DNA from: JAGVSV01 sp040766135
Lineage (GTDB): Bacteria; Bacillota; Clostridia; Christensenellales; Aristaeellaceae
NCBI GenBank assembly: GCA_040766135.1
Contig: JAXGRA010000001.1
Coordinates: 186,001-250,000 of the forward strand
Length of the DNA: 64,000 nt
Direction of reading: 5' to 3'
The notes under the pieces: model-generated
What the model saw: only the letters and a program-made list of their open reading frames with translations
Told to the model about the DNA's origin: nothing
Databases searched by the model: none
Program-made: the position numbers and the translations under genes
Part shown: positions 7,361 to 15,858 of the stretch, in pieces
Layout of the letters: every line of letters begins with the position of its first letter
Position numbering within the stretch: position 1 is the stretch's first letter

Positions 7361-8383
7361 ATGCTGCATGATATTCGAACTGCCGAGCGCGCGGTGCGCG
7401 CCTATATTGAAGACGAACGCATTCCCGGCGCGGTGTTGCTGGTAGGCCATGGCGATCAGGTGGACTATCTGTCCGCCTTTGGTGCGGCGCAGTGGGTGCC
7501 GCACCATATAGAGATGAGGGAGGACACGCTGTTTGACATGGCATCGCTCACTAAAGTGATGGCGGTGTGGCCGCTGGTGGTGGTGCTGCTGCAGGAAGGG
7601 CGCATTACGCTGCGTACCACGCTGGGCACCCTGTTGCCAGATTGGCCGCTGCCCAATGAGGTGGCGGACATTACATTGCTGCAGCTGCTGACGCACACGG
7701 CAGGCTTTATCCCCTTTGCCGATACCCAGGGCAATACCCGTGAGCAGCGTATCTTGTCGCTGCTCACCATGCCGCTTGCGTGCGAGCCGGGCAGCAAATG
7801 CACCTATAGTGATTTTAGCTTTATCGCGCTGGGCGAGGCCATGGCTGCGGGCATGGGCGAGCCCCTGGATGAGGCCGCCGCGCGCATGTTTGCGGCGCTG
7901 GGTATGGACAACACGCTGTACCGCCCCGACCCCACGCAGGCCTTTGCAGCCACCGAGGTGGTTAACGGTGTGACCACCATAGGTACCGTGCATGACGAGC
8001 GCGCGCAGCAGCTGGGTGGCGTGGCCGGGCATGCGGGGCTGTTTTCTACGGCGATGGATGTGCACCGGTTTGCGGCGGCGTTCCTTGCAACGCCGCGTCA
8101 CCCGCTGTTCCAGAATGAATGGGTGGACAAATCCTTCCGCAACCACCTGGCCATTGCGCCGGATTATGCCATAGGCTGGGCTATCCGTGGGCGCAGCGCA
8201 TCCTCCGGGCGCATTGTGGGGCATACCGGCTTTACCGGCACCTCCCTGCACTTTAGCCCGCGCACCGGCGCGCATGTGGTGCTGCTGACCAACCGCGTGC
8301 ATCCCACCCGGGAAAACATGCACATCGCCGACCTGAGGCGGGAGGTGCTCAATGCGATATTTGGCAGGATAGACGAGGTATAG
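7361..8383 (+). CDS. Serine beta-lactamase-fold hydrolase (class C-like family)
   Basis: The 340-residue protein has the three signatures of the serine beta-lactamase/penicillin-binding fold: SLTK (SxxK) in FDMASLTKVM near residue 63, YSD (YxN-like) in CTYSDFSF, and HTG in GHTGFTG near the C-terminus. Members include esterases, D-aminopeptidases and class C enzymes. No signal peptide is seen, so it probably acts in the cytoplasm and is not a classical secreted beta-lactamase. An extended -10 (TGCTATACT, ending 7320) and a GGGGGAA site precede it. It converges with the membrane gene at 8390, six bases apart. Confidence 0.82.
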   Translation: MLHDIRTAERAVRAYIEDERIPGAVLLVGHGDQVDYLSAFGAAQWVPHHIEMREDTLFDMASLTKVMAVWPLVVVLLQEGRITLRTTLGTLLPDWPLPNEVADITLLQLLTHTAGFIPFADTQGNTREQRILSLLTMPLACEPGSKCTYSDFSFIALGEAMAAGMGEPLDEAAARMFAALGMDNTLYRPDPTQAFAATEVVNGVTTIGTVHDERAQQLGGVAGHAGLFSTAMDVHRFAAAFLATPRHPLFQNEWVDKSFRNHLAIAPDYAIGWAIRGRSASSGRIVGHTGFTGTSLHFSPRTGAHVVLLTNRVHPTRENMHIADLRREVLNAIFGRIDEV

Positions 8384-8389
8384 CGGCAG

Positions 8390-8848
8390 TCAGTCCTCAT
8401 CTTCCTGCGTGGTGCGGTTGGTGTAGTAGATGCTGACCATCACCGATATCGTCATCTGCGCAAAGGCTGCTACGGCCAGCGCTTTCATGGTGGCGACATC
8501 CAGGAAATGCCCTGCGAAGATGGCGGCCACCAACATGGCGCCGGAGGTATAGATGATCAGCGGCTGCCCGGAATGGCTGCGGATATAGGCCTGGCGTTCA
8601 TCGGTTTCATGTAGATACAAGCGTTTGAGGGCGGTTTCGTCCTCCAGCGCTTTTTTGTAGCGCATGATGAGCCGAAGCGCCAAGAAACCCACCAGAAGCG
8701 TCAGCCCGGTCAGGAACTTAAAGGAAGGTGATTCCTTCAGCGTTTGAGCAGCCAGGAAGGCGTCGTACACGCCAAAGGCGATGCAAGTCAACAGCAGCGC
8801 CGTCAGCCAGGCAGTGCGCTTTTTGATCGTTAAACGGTATGTCTGCAT
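8390..8848 (-). CDS. Four-helix membrane protein paired with an XRE regulator
   Basis: The 152-residue protein has four predicted membrane helices, at roughly 12-32, 43-63, 98-120 and 125-147, with a charged loop (RYKKALEDETALKRLYLHETDER) between the second and third. The start at 8848 is set by a GAGGAGGAC site; a longer frame extends upstream but runs through the regulator gene. It lies 13 bases after the XRE gene, and such pairs of a small YozG-like regulator and a small membrane protein are common in Firmicutes. Function is unknown. Confidence 0.72.
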   Translation of the reverse strand: MQTYRLTIKKRTAWLTALLLTCIAFGVYDAFLAAQTLKESPSFKFLTGLTLLVGFLALRLIMRYKKALEDETALKRLYLHETDERQAYIRSHSGQPLIIYTSGAMLVAAIFAGHFLDVATMKALAVAAFAQMTISVMVSIYYTNRTTQEDED

Positions 8849-8861
8849 GGTGTCCTCCTCA

Positions 8862-9080
8862 TCACAGTGCAGGGGAGGAGTTGTCCTCCTCCTCAAACAG
8901 GAAAACCTCTTCAATGGGTAGCCCAAAGTACCGGGCGATTTTGTGGGCCAGCGGCAGCGATGCGGTATACTTGCCCACCTCAATGGACGTGATGGTCTGC
9001 CGGGTGGTGCCCACGGCATCGGCCAGGTCTTGCTGTGTCATCCTGCGCATCTGGCGCAGTTCCCGAATTCTTGTGTCCAT
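8862..9080 (-). CDS. Small XRE/Cro-type transcriptional regulator (YozG-like)
   Basis: This 72-residue protein is nearly all helix-turn-helix: MTQQDLADAVGTTRQTI followed by SIEVGKYTASLPLAHKIA, the standard XRE domain. It ends in an acidic tail EEEDNSSPAL. The ATG at 9080 has an AAAGGAG site; an upstream extension would run over the promoter. It probably represses its own operon, since repeats of TGCAAAG overlap the promoter. It is transcribed away from pstS. Confidence 0.88.
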   Translation of the reverse strand: MDTRIRELRQMRRMTQQDLADAVGTTRQTITSIEVGKYTASLPLAHKIARYFGLPIEEVFLFEEEDNSSPAL

Positions 9081-9103
9081 GGCGCTCCTTTCTGCATAGT
9101 TAA

Positions 9104-9153
9104 CTTTGCATAAGCATAGCGTGCTTTGCACGTGATGTCAAGCGAGCTTTGCA
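9104..9153 (-). promoter_or_regulatory. Promoter of the XRE operon with three TGCAAAG repeats
   Basis: On the minus strand TTGACA (9141-9136) and TATGCT (9118-9113) are 17 bases apart. TGCAAAG occurs at 9153-9147, 9130-9124 and 9110-9104, that is before, within and after the core promoter; the middle copy lies in the palindrome GTGCAAAGCAC. Even spacing of about two helical turns suggests an autoregulatory operator. Confidence 0.7.
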
Positions 9154-9173
9154 AAAACGATACGGGCATATGA

Positions 9174-9228
9174 TTTTACACGGATTTTACATTCCCACAT
9201 CCGGCGTTTTACATGCCTGAGGTACATT
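9174..9228 (+). promoter_or_regulatory. PHO-box promoter of the pst operon
   Basis: TTTTACA occurs at 9174, 9185 and 9207, so the copies are 11 and 22 bases apart, matching the 11-base phase of PhoP direct repeats in Firmicutes. The -10 candidate TACATT (9223-9228) follows. No -35 box is evident, as expected for an activator-dependent promoter. Confidence 0.75.
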
Positions 9229-9270
9229 GATGTTGCACCCAGACGGTGCAGATTACAGGAGGTATGAAAC

Positions 9271-10146
9271 ATGAAAATCCGCAAACTGTTGGCGATCGTC
9301 GCCGCCCTGACCATGGTGTTCTCCGTAGCATTGGCCGCATTTGATGCCACCCAGACCATCTCCGTTGTATCCCGTGAGGAAGGCAGCGGCACCCGCGGCG
9401 CTTTCATCGAACTGACCGGCATTGCTACCAAGGGCGCAGACGGCAAAGAAGTCGACAACACCTATCTGGAAGCAGACTTTGTCAACAGCACTTCGCTGGT
9501 GATGACCACCGTGGCTTCCAACGAATATGCCATCGGCTATGCGTCGCTGAGCAGCGTGTTGGCCAATGACACCGTCAAGGCCCTCAAGGTCAACGGCGTG
9601 GTCGCCAGCACTGAAGATATCCTGAGCCAGGCTTATCCCATCGCGCGTCCCTTCAACATCGTCACCAAGGGCGAGCTGACCGACGAAATCGCCAAGGACT
9701 TCTATGCCTTCATCATGAGCAAGGAAGGCCAGAAGGTTGTGGGCGACAACGGCTTGGTGCCGGTAGATACCGCAGAGACCCCTGCCTATGAAGGCAAGGC
9801 GCTGGAAGGCAAGCTGACCGTGGGCGGCTCCACCTCGGTGACCCCCATCATGGAAAAATTGGCCGAAGCCTACAACGTCCTGCAGCCCAAGGTTGTCATT
9901 GACCTGCAGAGCACTGGCTCCACCGCTGGCGTGACGGGCGCCCTGGACGGCACCTATCAGCTGGGCATGGCTTCCCGTGGCCTGAAGGACAGTGAAAAAG
10001 AAAACGGCGCCGTGGGCACCGTGATCGCCATGGACGGCATCGCAGTCATCGTGCACCCCGACAACCCCATTGAAGACTTGACCGTCGAGCAGATCCGTCA
10101 GGTGTTCGTGGGCGAAGTGACCACCTGGGACGCACTGAACAAGTAA
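9271..10146 (+). CDS. pstS: Phosphate-binding protein PstS with permuted halves
   Basis: The 291-residue protein captures phosphate for the PstCAB importer. A signal peptide (MKIRKLLAIV... to about residue 22) precedes the mature protein, but there is no lipobox cysteine. The phosphate-loop segment SREEGSGTRGAF comes first (about residues 35-46). The segment that normally opens PstS, GGSTSVTPIMEKLAEAY, begins only near residue 190 and is followed by GMASRGLKDSE and AMDGIAVIVHP. The halves are thus swapped relative to classical PstS. An AGGAGG site precedes the ATG. It is first in pstS-C-A-B-phoU-phoP-phoR. Confidence 0.93.
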   Translation: MKIRKLLAIVAALTMVFSVALAAFDATQTISVVSREEGSGTRGAFIELTGIATKGADGKEVDNTYLEADFVNSTSLVMTTVASNEYAIGYASLSSVLANDTVKALKVNGVVASTEDILSQAYPIARPFNIVTKGELTDEIAKDFYAFIMSKEGQKVVGDNGLVPVDTAETPAYEGKALEGKLTVGGSTSVTPIMEKLAEAYNVLQPKVVIDLQSTGSTAGVTGALDGTYQLGMASRGLKDSEKENGAVGTVIAMDGIAVIVHPDNPIEDLTVEQIRQVFVGEVTTWDALNK

Positions 10147-10150
10147 TAAC

Positions 10151-11014
10151 ATGCAAAATCGGAAAAACATTTCCGAGCAACTCATGCGGGGGCTGTTCCT
10201 GGCCTCCGCATGCGTCTGCGTGTTGGCGGTGGGCGTGATCTGCGCGTTCCTGTTTGTGAACGGCCTGCCATTTTTTGCCAAGTACAACCCTGTCGATTTC
10301 CTGACAGGCACGCAGTGGGCGCCGCTGCGCGGGATATTCGGCATCCTGCCCATGATTGTAGGTTCTTTCTACGTAACCGTGTTGGCGGTGGCTATCGGTG
10401 CCCCCATCGGTATTCTAACCGCCATCCTGATGGCTCGCTTTGCCCCCAAGCCGGTGGTCAAGGTGCTAAAGCCCGCCGTTGCGCTGCTGGCTGGCATTCC
10501 CTCGGTGGTATACGGCTTCTTCGGCGTGATGCTGTTGGTGCCGTTCTCGCGGGAGCTGTTTGGCGGCAGCGGTAAAAGCGCGCTGGTGGCAAGCGTGTTG
10601 CTGTCTATTATGATACTCCCCACCATCATTCAGACTGCCGAGGCCGCGATCAACGCCGTGCCCAACTCCTACTACGAAGGCAGTTTGGCGCTGGGCGCCA
10701 CGCATGAAAGCAGCGTGTTCCGCGCCGTTGTGCCCGCCGCCAGGCCGGGTATCCTGTCAGGCGTGGTGTTGGGCCTGGGCCGCGCCATTGGCGAAACCAC
10801 TGCCATCATCATGGTGGCAGGCAACAACCCCCGCATGCCGCAGGGCCTGTTGAAGGGCCTGCGCACGCTGACGGTTAACGTGCTTATGGAAATGGGCTAT
10901 GCGGCTGATCTGCACCGCGAAAGCCTGATTGCCACCGGCGTGGTGCTGTTTATCATCGTAATGTCCATCAATTTCCTGTTTAGCTTTATCAACCGAAGGA
11001 GGGTGCTGCAATGA
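10151..11014 (+). CDS. pstC: Phosphate ABC transporter permease PstC
   Basis: This 287-residue membrane protein has about six helices and the permease EAA-like loop GSLALGATHESSVFRAVVPAA. It pairs with PstA to form the channel. It begins four bases after pstS and ends in an ATGA overlap with pstA. Confidence 0.93.
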   Translation: MQNRKNISEQLMRGLFLASACVCVLAVGVICAFLFVNGLPFFAKYNPVDFLTGTQWAPLRGIFGILPMIVGSFYVTVLAVAIGAPIGILTAILMARFAPKPVVKVLKPAVALLAGIPSVVYGFFGVMLLVPFSRELFGGSGKSALVASVLLSIMILPTIIQTAEAAINAVPNSYYEGSLALGATHESSVFRAVVPAARPGILSGVVLGLGRAIGETTAIIMVAGNNPRMPQGLLKGLRTLTVNVLMEMGYAADLHRESLIATGVVLFIIVMSINFLFSFINRRRVLQ

Positions 11015-11874
11015 GCAAGCTGCAATCGCCCGTTCTGGTACCCACCAGATCCAGACGGCACTGGGGCAGCCGCATCCTCAAGGCGCTGTGCTGGGTGGCC
11101 GGGGGTCTTACCTTTGGCATACTGGCGCTGATTGTGATTTACATTTTGGTGCGCGGTGTGCCCTACTTGACACCATCGCTGTTTGCCTGGACATATACCA
11201 GTGATAACGTGTCTATGACCCATGCCATCATCAACACGCTGACCATGACGGCGCTGTCGCTGCTGTTCTCGGTGCCGGTGGGCGTGGGCGGCGGCATCTA
11301 CCTGGCCGAATATGCCAAGCCCGGCAGCAAGCTGGTCAAGGTCATCCGCGTTACCGCCGAAACGCTGGCCGGCATCCCGTCTATCATCTATGGCCTGTTC
11401 GGCATGCTGGCCTTTGTGGTGACCATGAAAATGTCCAACTCTCTGCTGGCCGGTGCGCTGACGCTGGCCATCATGACGCTGCCGCTGATATTACGGCAGA
11501 CGGAAGAAAGCCTGCTGTCCGTGCCGTTAAGCTACCGTGAGGGCAGCTTTGGTCTGGGCGCGGGCAAGCTGCGCACCACCGTGCGCATTGTGCTGCCGGT
11601 GGCCACGCCGGGCATACTGGCGGCTGTCATTCTCTCCATCGGGCGCATCGCTGGTGAAACTGCGGCGCTTATCTACACGTCCGGCACCGTGGCCCGCGTG
11701 GCCAGCAACCTGTTTGCCTCCGGCCGCACGCTGGCAGTGCACCTGTTCCAACTGCAACAGGAGGGTATGCACATCAACGAGGCCTTTGCCGTGGCGGTGG
11801 TGCTGTTGGTCATTGTGGTAATGATGAACGCCTTGTCTGCGTGGATTGCGGGCAAGTTGACCAGGAAAGGTTGA
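11011..11874 (+). CDS. pstA: Phosphate ABC transporter permease PstA
   Basis: The 287-residue protein has about six helices and the EAA loop REGSFGLGAGKLRTTVRIVLP, the coupling site for PstB. The motif GIPSIIYGLFGML is typical of PstA. The start ATG shares bases with the pstC stop and has a GAAGGAGGG site inside pstC. Confidence 0.93.
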   Translation: MSKLQSPVLVPTRSRRHWGSRILKALCWVAGGLTFGILALIVIYILVRGVPYLTPSLFAWTYTSDNVSMTHAIINTLTMTALSLLFSVPVGVGGGIYLAEYAKPGSKLVKVIRVTAETLAGIPSIIYGLFGMLAFVVTMKMSNSLLAGALTLAIMTLPLILRQTEESLLSVPLSYREGSFGLGAGKLRTTVRIVLPVATPGILAAVILSIGRIAGETAALIYTSGTVARVASNLFASGRTLAVHLFQLQQEGMHINEAFAVAVVLLVIVVMMNALSAWIAGKLTRKG

Positions 11875-11875
11875 T

Positions 11876-12676
11876 ATGACAAAATTGAACGAGAATTCTT
11901 ATTCCAGCGAACACAGGGAAGGAGAAACCTGCTTTGATATCCGGCGCATGAACCTGTTTTATACGGATTTCCATGCGCTCAAGGATGTCAGCATGGTCAT
12001 CCCCGCCCGGCAGGTCACTGCGCTGATTGGTCCCAGCGGCTGCGGGAAGAGCACGCTGCTCAAATCCCTCAACCGCATGAATGATTTGATTCCCGGCGTG
12101 CGTATCACCGGCGATATTGAATTGTTCGGGGAAAACATTTATGCTTCTCATACGGAGGTTAATCTGCTGCGCAAGCGCGTAGGCATGGTGTTCCAAAAGC
12201 CCAACCCTTTCCCGATGTCCATCTACGATAATGTGGCCTACGGCCCGCGCACGCATGGCATCCGGGGCAAGGTAAAGCTGGATGAAATCGTGGAACGTTC
12301 TTTGCGGCAGGCTACCCTGTGGGACGAGGTCAAGGATGTGCTGAAAAAAAGCGCCATGGCCATGTCCGGCGGGCAGCAGCAGCGGCTGTGCATTGCACGT
12401 TGCTTTGCTGTGAATCCTGAGGTAATCTTAATGGACGAACCCACCAGCGCGCTGGATCCCATCTCCACCAGCAAGATCGAAGACCTTATTCTGGAAATGA
12501 AAAAGGACTATACGATCGTTATTGTGACCCACAACATGCAGCAGGCCGCGCGCATTTCCGACCAGACGTCTTTCTTCCTTCTGGGGGAAATGATTGAAAT
12601 GAACGAAACGGAACAACTGTTCAGCAACCCCGCGGATCAGCGCACTGAAAATTACATCACAGGGAGGTTTGGCTGA
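11876..12676 (+). CDS. pstB: Phosphate ABC transporter ATPase PstB
   Basis: The 266-residue ATPase has Walker A GPSGCGKST at about 52-60, signature MSGGQQQRL, Walker B VILMDEP and the switch His of IVTHNM. FQKPNPFPMSIYDN is a PstB-type Q-loop region. An AGGAAAGG site lies at the end of pstA, and its stop shares one base with the phoU start. Confidence 0.96.
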   Translation: MTKLNENSYSSEHREGETCFDIRRMNLFYTDFHALKDVSMVIPARQVTALIGPSGCGKSTLLKSLNRMNDLIPGVRITGDIELFGENIYASHTEVNLLRKRVGMVFQKPNPFPMSIYDNVAYGPRTHGIRGKVKLDEIVERSLRQATLWDEVKDVLKKSAMAMSGGQQQRLCIARCFAVNPEVILMDEPTSALDPISTSKIEDLILEMKKDYTIVIVTHNMQQAARISDQTSFFLLGEMIEMNETEQLFSNPADQRTENYITGRFG

Positions 12677-13329
12677 TGCGCATACGCTTTGACGAACAAC
12701 TGCATCTGCTCAATGAGGAAATGATCCGCATGGGCAGCATGATTGAGCATGCCATTGAAAGCGCCTGCCAGGTGCTGATAACACGTAGCCTGGAAGATTG
12801 CCGCGCTATCATGGACAACGATCAAAATATTGACCGCCAGGAGCGCGATATTGAAACGATGTGCCTGCGTTTGCTGCTGATGCAGCAGCCTGTGGCCAGA
12901 GACCTGCGTCTGATCAGCGCGGCTCTTAAAATGATTACCGACATGGAGCGCATTGGCGATCAGGCTTCGGACATCGCAGAGATTATCACCATGCCGGTGG
13001 AAGGGGAATTGCTTGAAACGCCCGGTGAGCTGGCCCGCATGGGCGAGGAAGCCGCGCGCATGGTGCGCCGCGCCATTGACGCCTATGTAAAGCGCGATGT
13101 GCATCTGGCGCATGAGGTTATTCAGGCCGATGACATTGTAGATGATCTGTTTGTGCAGGTGCGCCGTGACTTGGTTCCTATGATACGGCAGCATCCGGAT
13201 GCCAGCATGCAGCTGCTGGATGTACAGATGATTGCCAAGTATCTGGAGCGCATTGGCGATCATGCCGTCAATATTGCTGAGTGGGTGGAGTACGCCGTCA
13301 CCGGCCTTTACAAAGGGGAGCGGTTATAA
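12676..13329 (+). CDS. phoU: Phosphate-specific transport regulator PhoU
   Basis: This 217-residue all-helical protein has two PhoU repeats with the metal-binding motifs ERIGDQASDIAE (about 94-105) and ERIGDHAVNIAEWV (about 194-207). PhoU ties PstB activity to PhoR signalling. The coding sequence overlaps pstB and phoP by one base each. Confidence 0.95.
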   Translation: MRIRFDEQLHLLNEEMIRMGSMIEHAIESACQVLITRSLEDCRAIMDNDQNIDRQERDIETMCLRLLLMQQPVARDLRLISAALKMITDMERIGDQASDIAEIITMPVEGELLETPGELARMGEEAARMVRRAIDAYVKRDVHLAHEVIQADDIVDDLFVQVRRDLVPMIRQHPDASMQLLDVQMIAKYLERIGDHAVNIAEWVEYAVTGLYKGERL

Positions 13330-14018
13330 TGATCTATTCGGTAGAAGATGATCAGGGCATCCGCGAACTGGTGCTATACGCGCTGCGGCAATCAGGCTTC
13401 GAAGCCGAAGGGTTTGAAAATGGGCAGGCTTTCCGTGAAGCGGTGGCCCGCCGCGTCCCCTCTTTGGTGTTGATGGATCAGATGCTGCCGGGCGTGGATG
13501 GCGACACCCTGGTGAGCGAACTGCGCAACAACCCGCGCACAGCGCAGGTACCCATTATCATGCTGACTGCCAAAGGCGCGGAAATGGACAAGGTGCGCAG
13601 CCTGGACAAGGGTGCGGATGATTACATTGTCAAGCCCTTTGGCGTGATGGAATTGATCAGCCGTGTCAAGGCCGTGTTACGCCGCAGCGAAGCGCCTGAG
13701 GAGGAAGAGATATTGACCTGCGGCATTTTGACCATGGATGTGCGACGCCATACGGTTACATCCGACGGCCAGGATGTGGTGCTGACCAACAAGGAGTTTG
13801 AGCTGCTGCGCTGCTTGCTGGGCAGCCCGGAGATTGTCTTTTCCCGTGAAAAATTGCTGGACATTGTGTGGGATATGACCTTTTATGGCGATACGCGCAC
13901 GGTGGACGCGCACATCCGCTCTCTGAGGCAAAAGCTGGGGCCCGGCGGTGCGTTGATCGGCACGGTGCGCGGCGTGGGATATAAGCTGGATCCCGCAGGC
14001 GCTGAACGAAAGGCATGA
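13329..14018 (+). CDS. phoP: Phosphate response regulator (PhoP/PhoB type)
   Basis: The 229-residue regulator has an N-terminal receiver domain with acidic EDD near residue 5, phospho-acceptor Asp in LVLMDQMLPG, Thr of MLTAKG and Lys of DYIVKPFG. The C-terminal winged helix (OmpR type) ends GTVRGVGYKL. I start at ATG 13329, which overlaps the phoU stop as TAATG; an upstream extension would lie inside phoU. It is the likely binder of the PHO box before pstS. Confidence 0.92.
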   Translation: MIYSVEDDQGIRELVLYALRQSGFEAEGFENGQAFREAVARRVPSLVLMDQMLPGVDGDTLVSELRNNPRTAQVPIIMLTAKGAEMDKVRSLDKGADDYIVKPFGVMELISRVKAVLRRSEAPEEEEILTCGILTMDVRRHTVTSDGQDVVLTNKEFELLRCLLGSPEIVFSREKLLDIVWDMTFYGDTRTVDAHIRSLRQKLGPGGALIGTVRGVGYKLDPAGAERKA

Positions 14019-14019
14019 C

Positions 14020-15687
14020 ATGAAACGACGAATTCTAATTAGCCACCTGATTATTTCCTTGATAAGCGTTGCGCTGTTTACACTGCTGGTGCGCACATCC
14101 ACTCAAATCAGCATGCGCAGCTTGGTGCTGGACGCACTGCAGAAAGAGGGAAGCGCCATTGCCCGCCGTCTGCAGGGCGATGAAACGTTAGAAGAGATAT
14201 TGGAACATGCCATCATCCATAGCCGCATCACGCTGATGGATGAAAAGGGACAGGTGCTGTATGACAGCGATGCGGTAGCGTCGCAGATGGAAAACCATCT
14301 TGACCGACCGGAAGTGGATCAGGCCCTGTCGGCAGGACGAGGGTCCAGCATGCGCTGGTCGGATACCTTGCGGGAAAATATGCTTTATTATGCGCAACGC
14401 ATGTCCACCGGGCATATTCTTCGGCTGGCCGGGCCGGTACGCACGCTGGATACCCTGTTTACGTCCATGCTGCCCTGGCTGGTGGTGGGCGCGCTGCTGA
14501 TTGTGCTGGCATCCAGCCTGCTTTCACGCCGGTTAACGCGCGGGCTATTGGCGCCGCTGGATCAAATAGACCTGGCGGCCCCGGCGGCAACCCCGGCGTA
14601 TGAGGAGCTGACGCCGCTACTTACACGCATCATGGAGCAGAACATCGAATCCGACCTGCAAATTGCCAAGCTCAACGAAAAACAGCAGGAAATGGATTTG
14701 CTGCTGGACGGCATGTCGGAAGGCTTTTTAGCGCTTGATCCGCAGCACCGCATTGTGCGGGCCAACCACAGTGTGCTGAACATGCTGGGTGTTGATGGTG
14801 AGAAAGTGTTGGGTCGCACGCTGCCTGAAATCAACCGCAGGCCTGAAATCCTCCGCATGCTGGCCGACCTGCGTTCAGCGGGCACGGCTACGGCCACGAT
14901 GGAACTGAATGGCCGCAGCTATTTGATTACCGCCAACAACGTCAGCGGGGAGCGCGGCAGCGTTGTGCTGATGCGCGATATGACCGAGAAAGATGAGGCG
15001 GAAACGGCACGCAAGCGCTTTACTGCCAATGTTTCGCACGAGCTGCGCACGCCGCTGACCACCATCTGCGGGTATTCCGAGCTGCTGGCCGGCGGCCTGG
15101 TCAAGCCCGAGGATCAGCAGGATTTCTTTGAAAAAATCCTGCGCGAAAGCAAGCGCATGCTGACTCTGGTGGAAGATATCCTGCGCCTGTCCAAGCTGGA
15201 TGAAGGATATCCCGGCGGGCGGCGCGAGCGCGTGAACCTGCTGGACATTGTCAAACAGGCTGCTGCAGCGCTGGAAGCCAGCGCACAAAAAAAAGGGGTT
15301 ACCCAAAATATCACAGGTGAGCGACATATTGTTGTGGGCGACCCCACGCTGCTGTATGAGCTGGTCAGCAACCTGATGGACAATGCCATCAAATACAACA
15401 AGCCCGGCGGCCGGGTAGACGTGTCGCTGGACAGCGAAAACGGCGGCGTATCCCTGCGCGTTTCGGATACCGGCATCGGCATTGACCCGCGTCATCAGGA
15501 CAAGATATTCGAGCGCTTTTACCGTACCGACAAGAGTCGCTCCAAGGGCACCGGCGGCACCGGGCTGGGGCTGTCCATTGTCAAGCACAGTGCTGAGTAC
15601 CATGCCGCTACCCTGCATGTACAAAGCCAGCTCGGACAAGGCACCACGATTACCGTTTTCTTCCCGGAAGCAATCAAGCGCTCTTGA
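14020..15687 (+). CDS. phoR: Phosphate sensor histidine kinase (PhoR type)
   Basis: The 555-residue kinase has a first membrane helix at about 5-23, an outer segment, and a second helix at about 150-170. A PAS domain follows (about 230-320, GMSEGFLALDPQHRIVRAN). The HisKA box NVSHELRTPLTTI carries the phosphorylated His. The HATPase domain has the N box (LMDNAIKYNKP), DTGIGID and GTGLGLSIV. It sits one base after phoP, and a strong terminator closes the operon. Assignment to PhoR rests on domain layout plus position. Confidence 0.92.
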   Translation: MKRRILISHLIISLISVALFTLLVRTSTQISMRSLVLDALQKEGSAIARRLQGDETLEEILEHAIIHSRITLMDEKGQVLYDSDAVASQMENHLDRPEVDQALSAGRGSSMRWSDTLRENMLYYAQRMSTGHILRLAGPVRTLDTLFTSMLPWLVVGALLIVLASSLLSRRLTRGLLAPLDQIDLAAPAATPAYEELTPLLTRIMEQNIESDLQIAKLNEKQQEMDLLLDGMSEGFLALDPQHRIVRANHSVLNMLGVDGEKVLGRTLPEINRRPEILRMLADLRSAGTATATMELNGRSYLITANNVSGERGSVVLMRDMTEKDEAETARKRFTANVSHELRTPLTTICGYSELLAGGLVKPEDQQDFFEKILRESKRMLTLVEDILRLSKLDEGYPGGRRERVNLLDIVKQAAAALEASAQKKGVTQNITGERHIVVGDPTLLYELVSNLMDNAIKYNKPGGRVDVSLDSENGGVSLRVSDTGIGIDPRHQDKIFERFYRTDKSRSKGTGGTGLGLSIVKHSAEYHAATLHVQSQLGQGTTITVFFPEAIKRS

Positions 15688-15704
15688 AGCATTATGCAAG
15701 GCAT

Positions 15705-15734
15705 AGGCCGTGTACATGGGTACGCGGCCTTTTT
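15705..15734 (+). terminator. Terminator of the pst-pho operon
   Basis: An 11-base stem AGGCCGTGTAC/GTACGCGGCCT (one G-T pair) with a four-base loop runs into TTTTT. Confidence 0.9.
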
Positions 15735-15784
15735 GAGTGTGTTCTGCGCGGTGTGTATGCATATGTATTTATCCCGTGTTTTCT

Positions 15785-15814
15785 TTGACGCTGAGGACTG
15801 CGCTGTGTTATTGT
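15785..15814 (+). promoter_or_regulatory. Probable promoter of the ATP-grasp/esterase pair
   Basis: TTGACG at 15785-15790 is followed after 18 bases by TATTGT at 15809-15814, a moderate match that starts about 45 bases before the gene. Confidence 0.45.
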
Positions 15815-15858
15815 GACAAACACTACGTGGCGCGTTACACGCCGGGAAGGGGGCAGGC

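Noticed and set aside
7250..8323. A 357-codon minus-strand frame opposite the beta-lactamase-fold gene
   Set aside because: It lacks motifs and a start site, while the plus-strand gene has SxxK and HTG motifs.
7361..8383. An antibiotic-resistance beta-lactamase
   Set aside because: The protein has the fold and motifs but no signal peptide, and most members of this broad family are esterases or peptidases.
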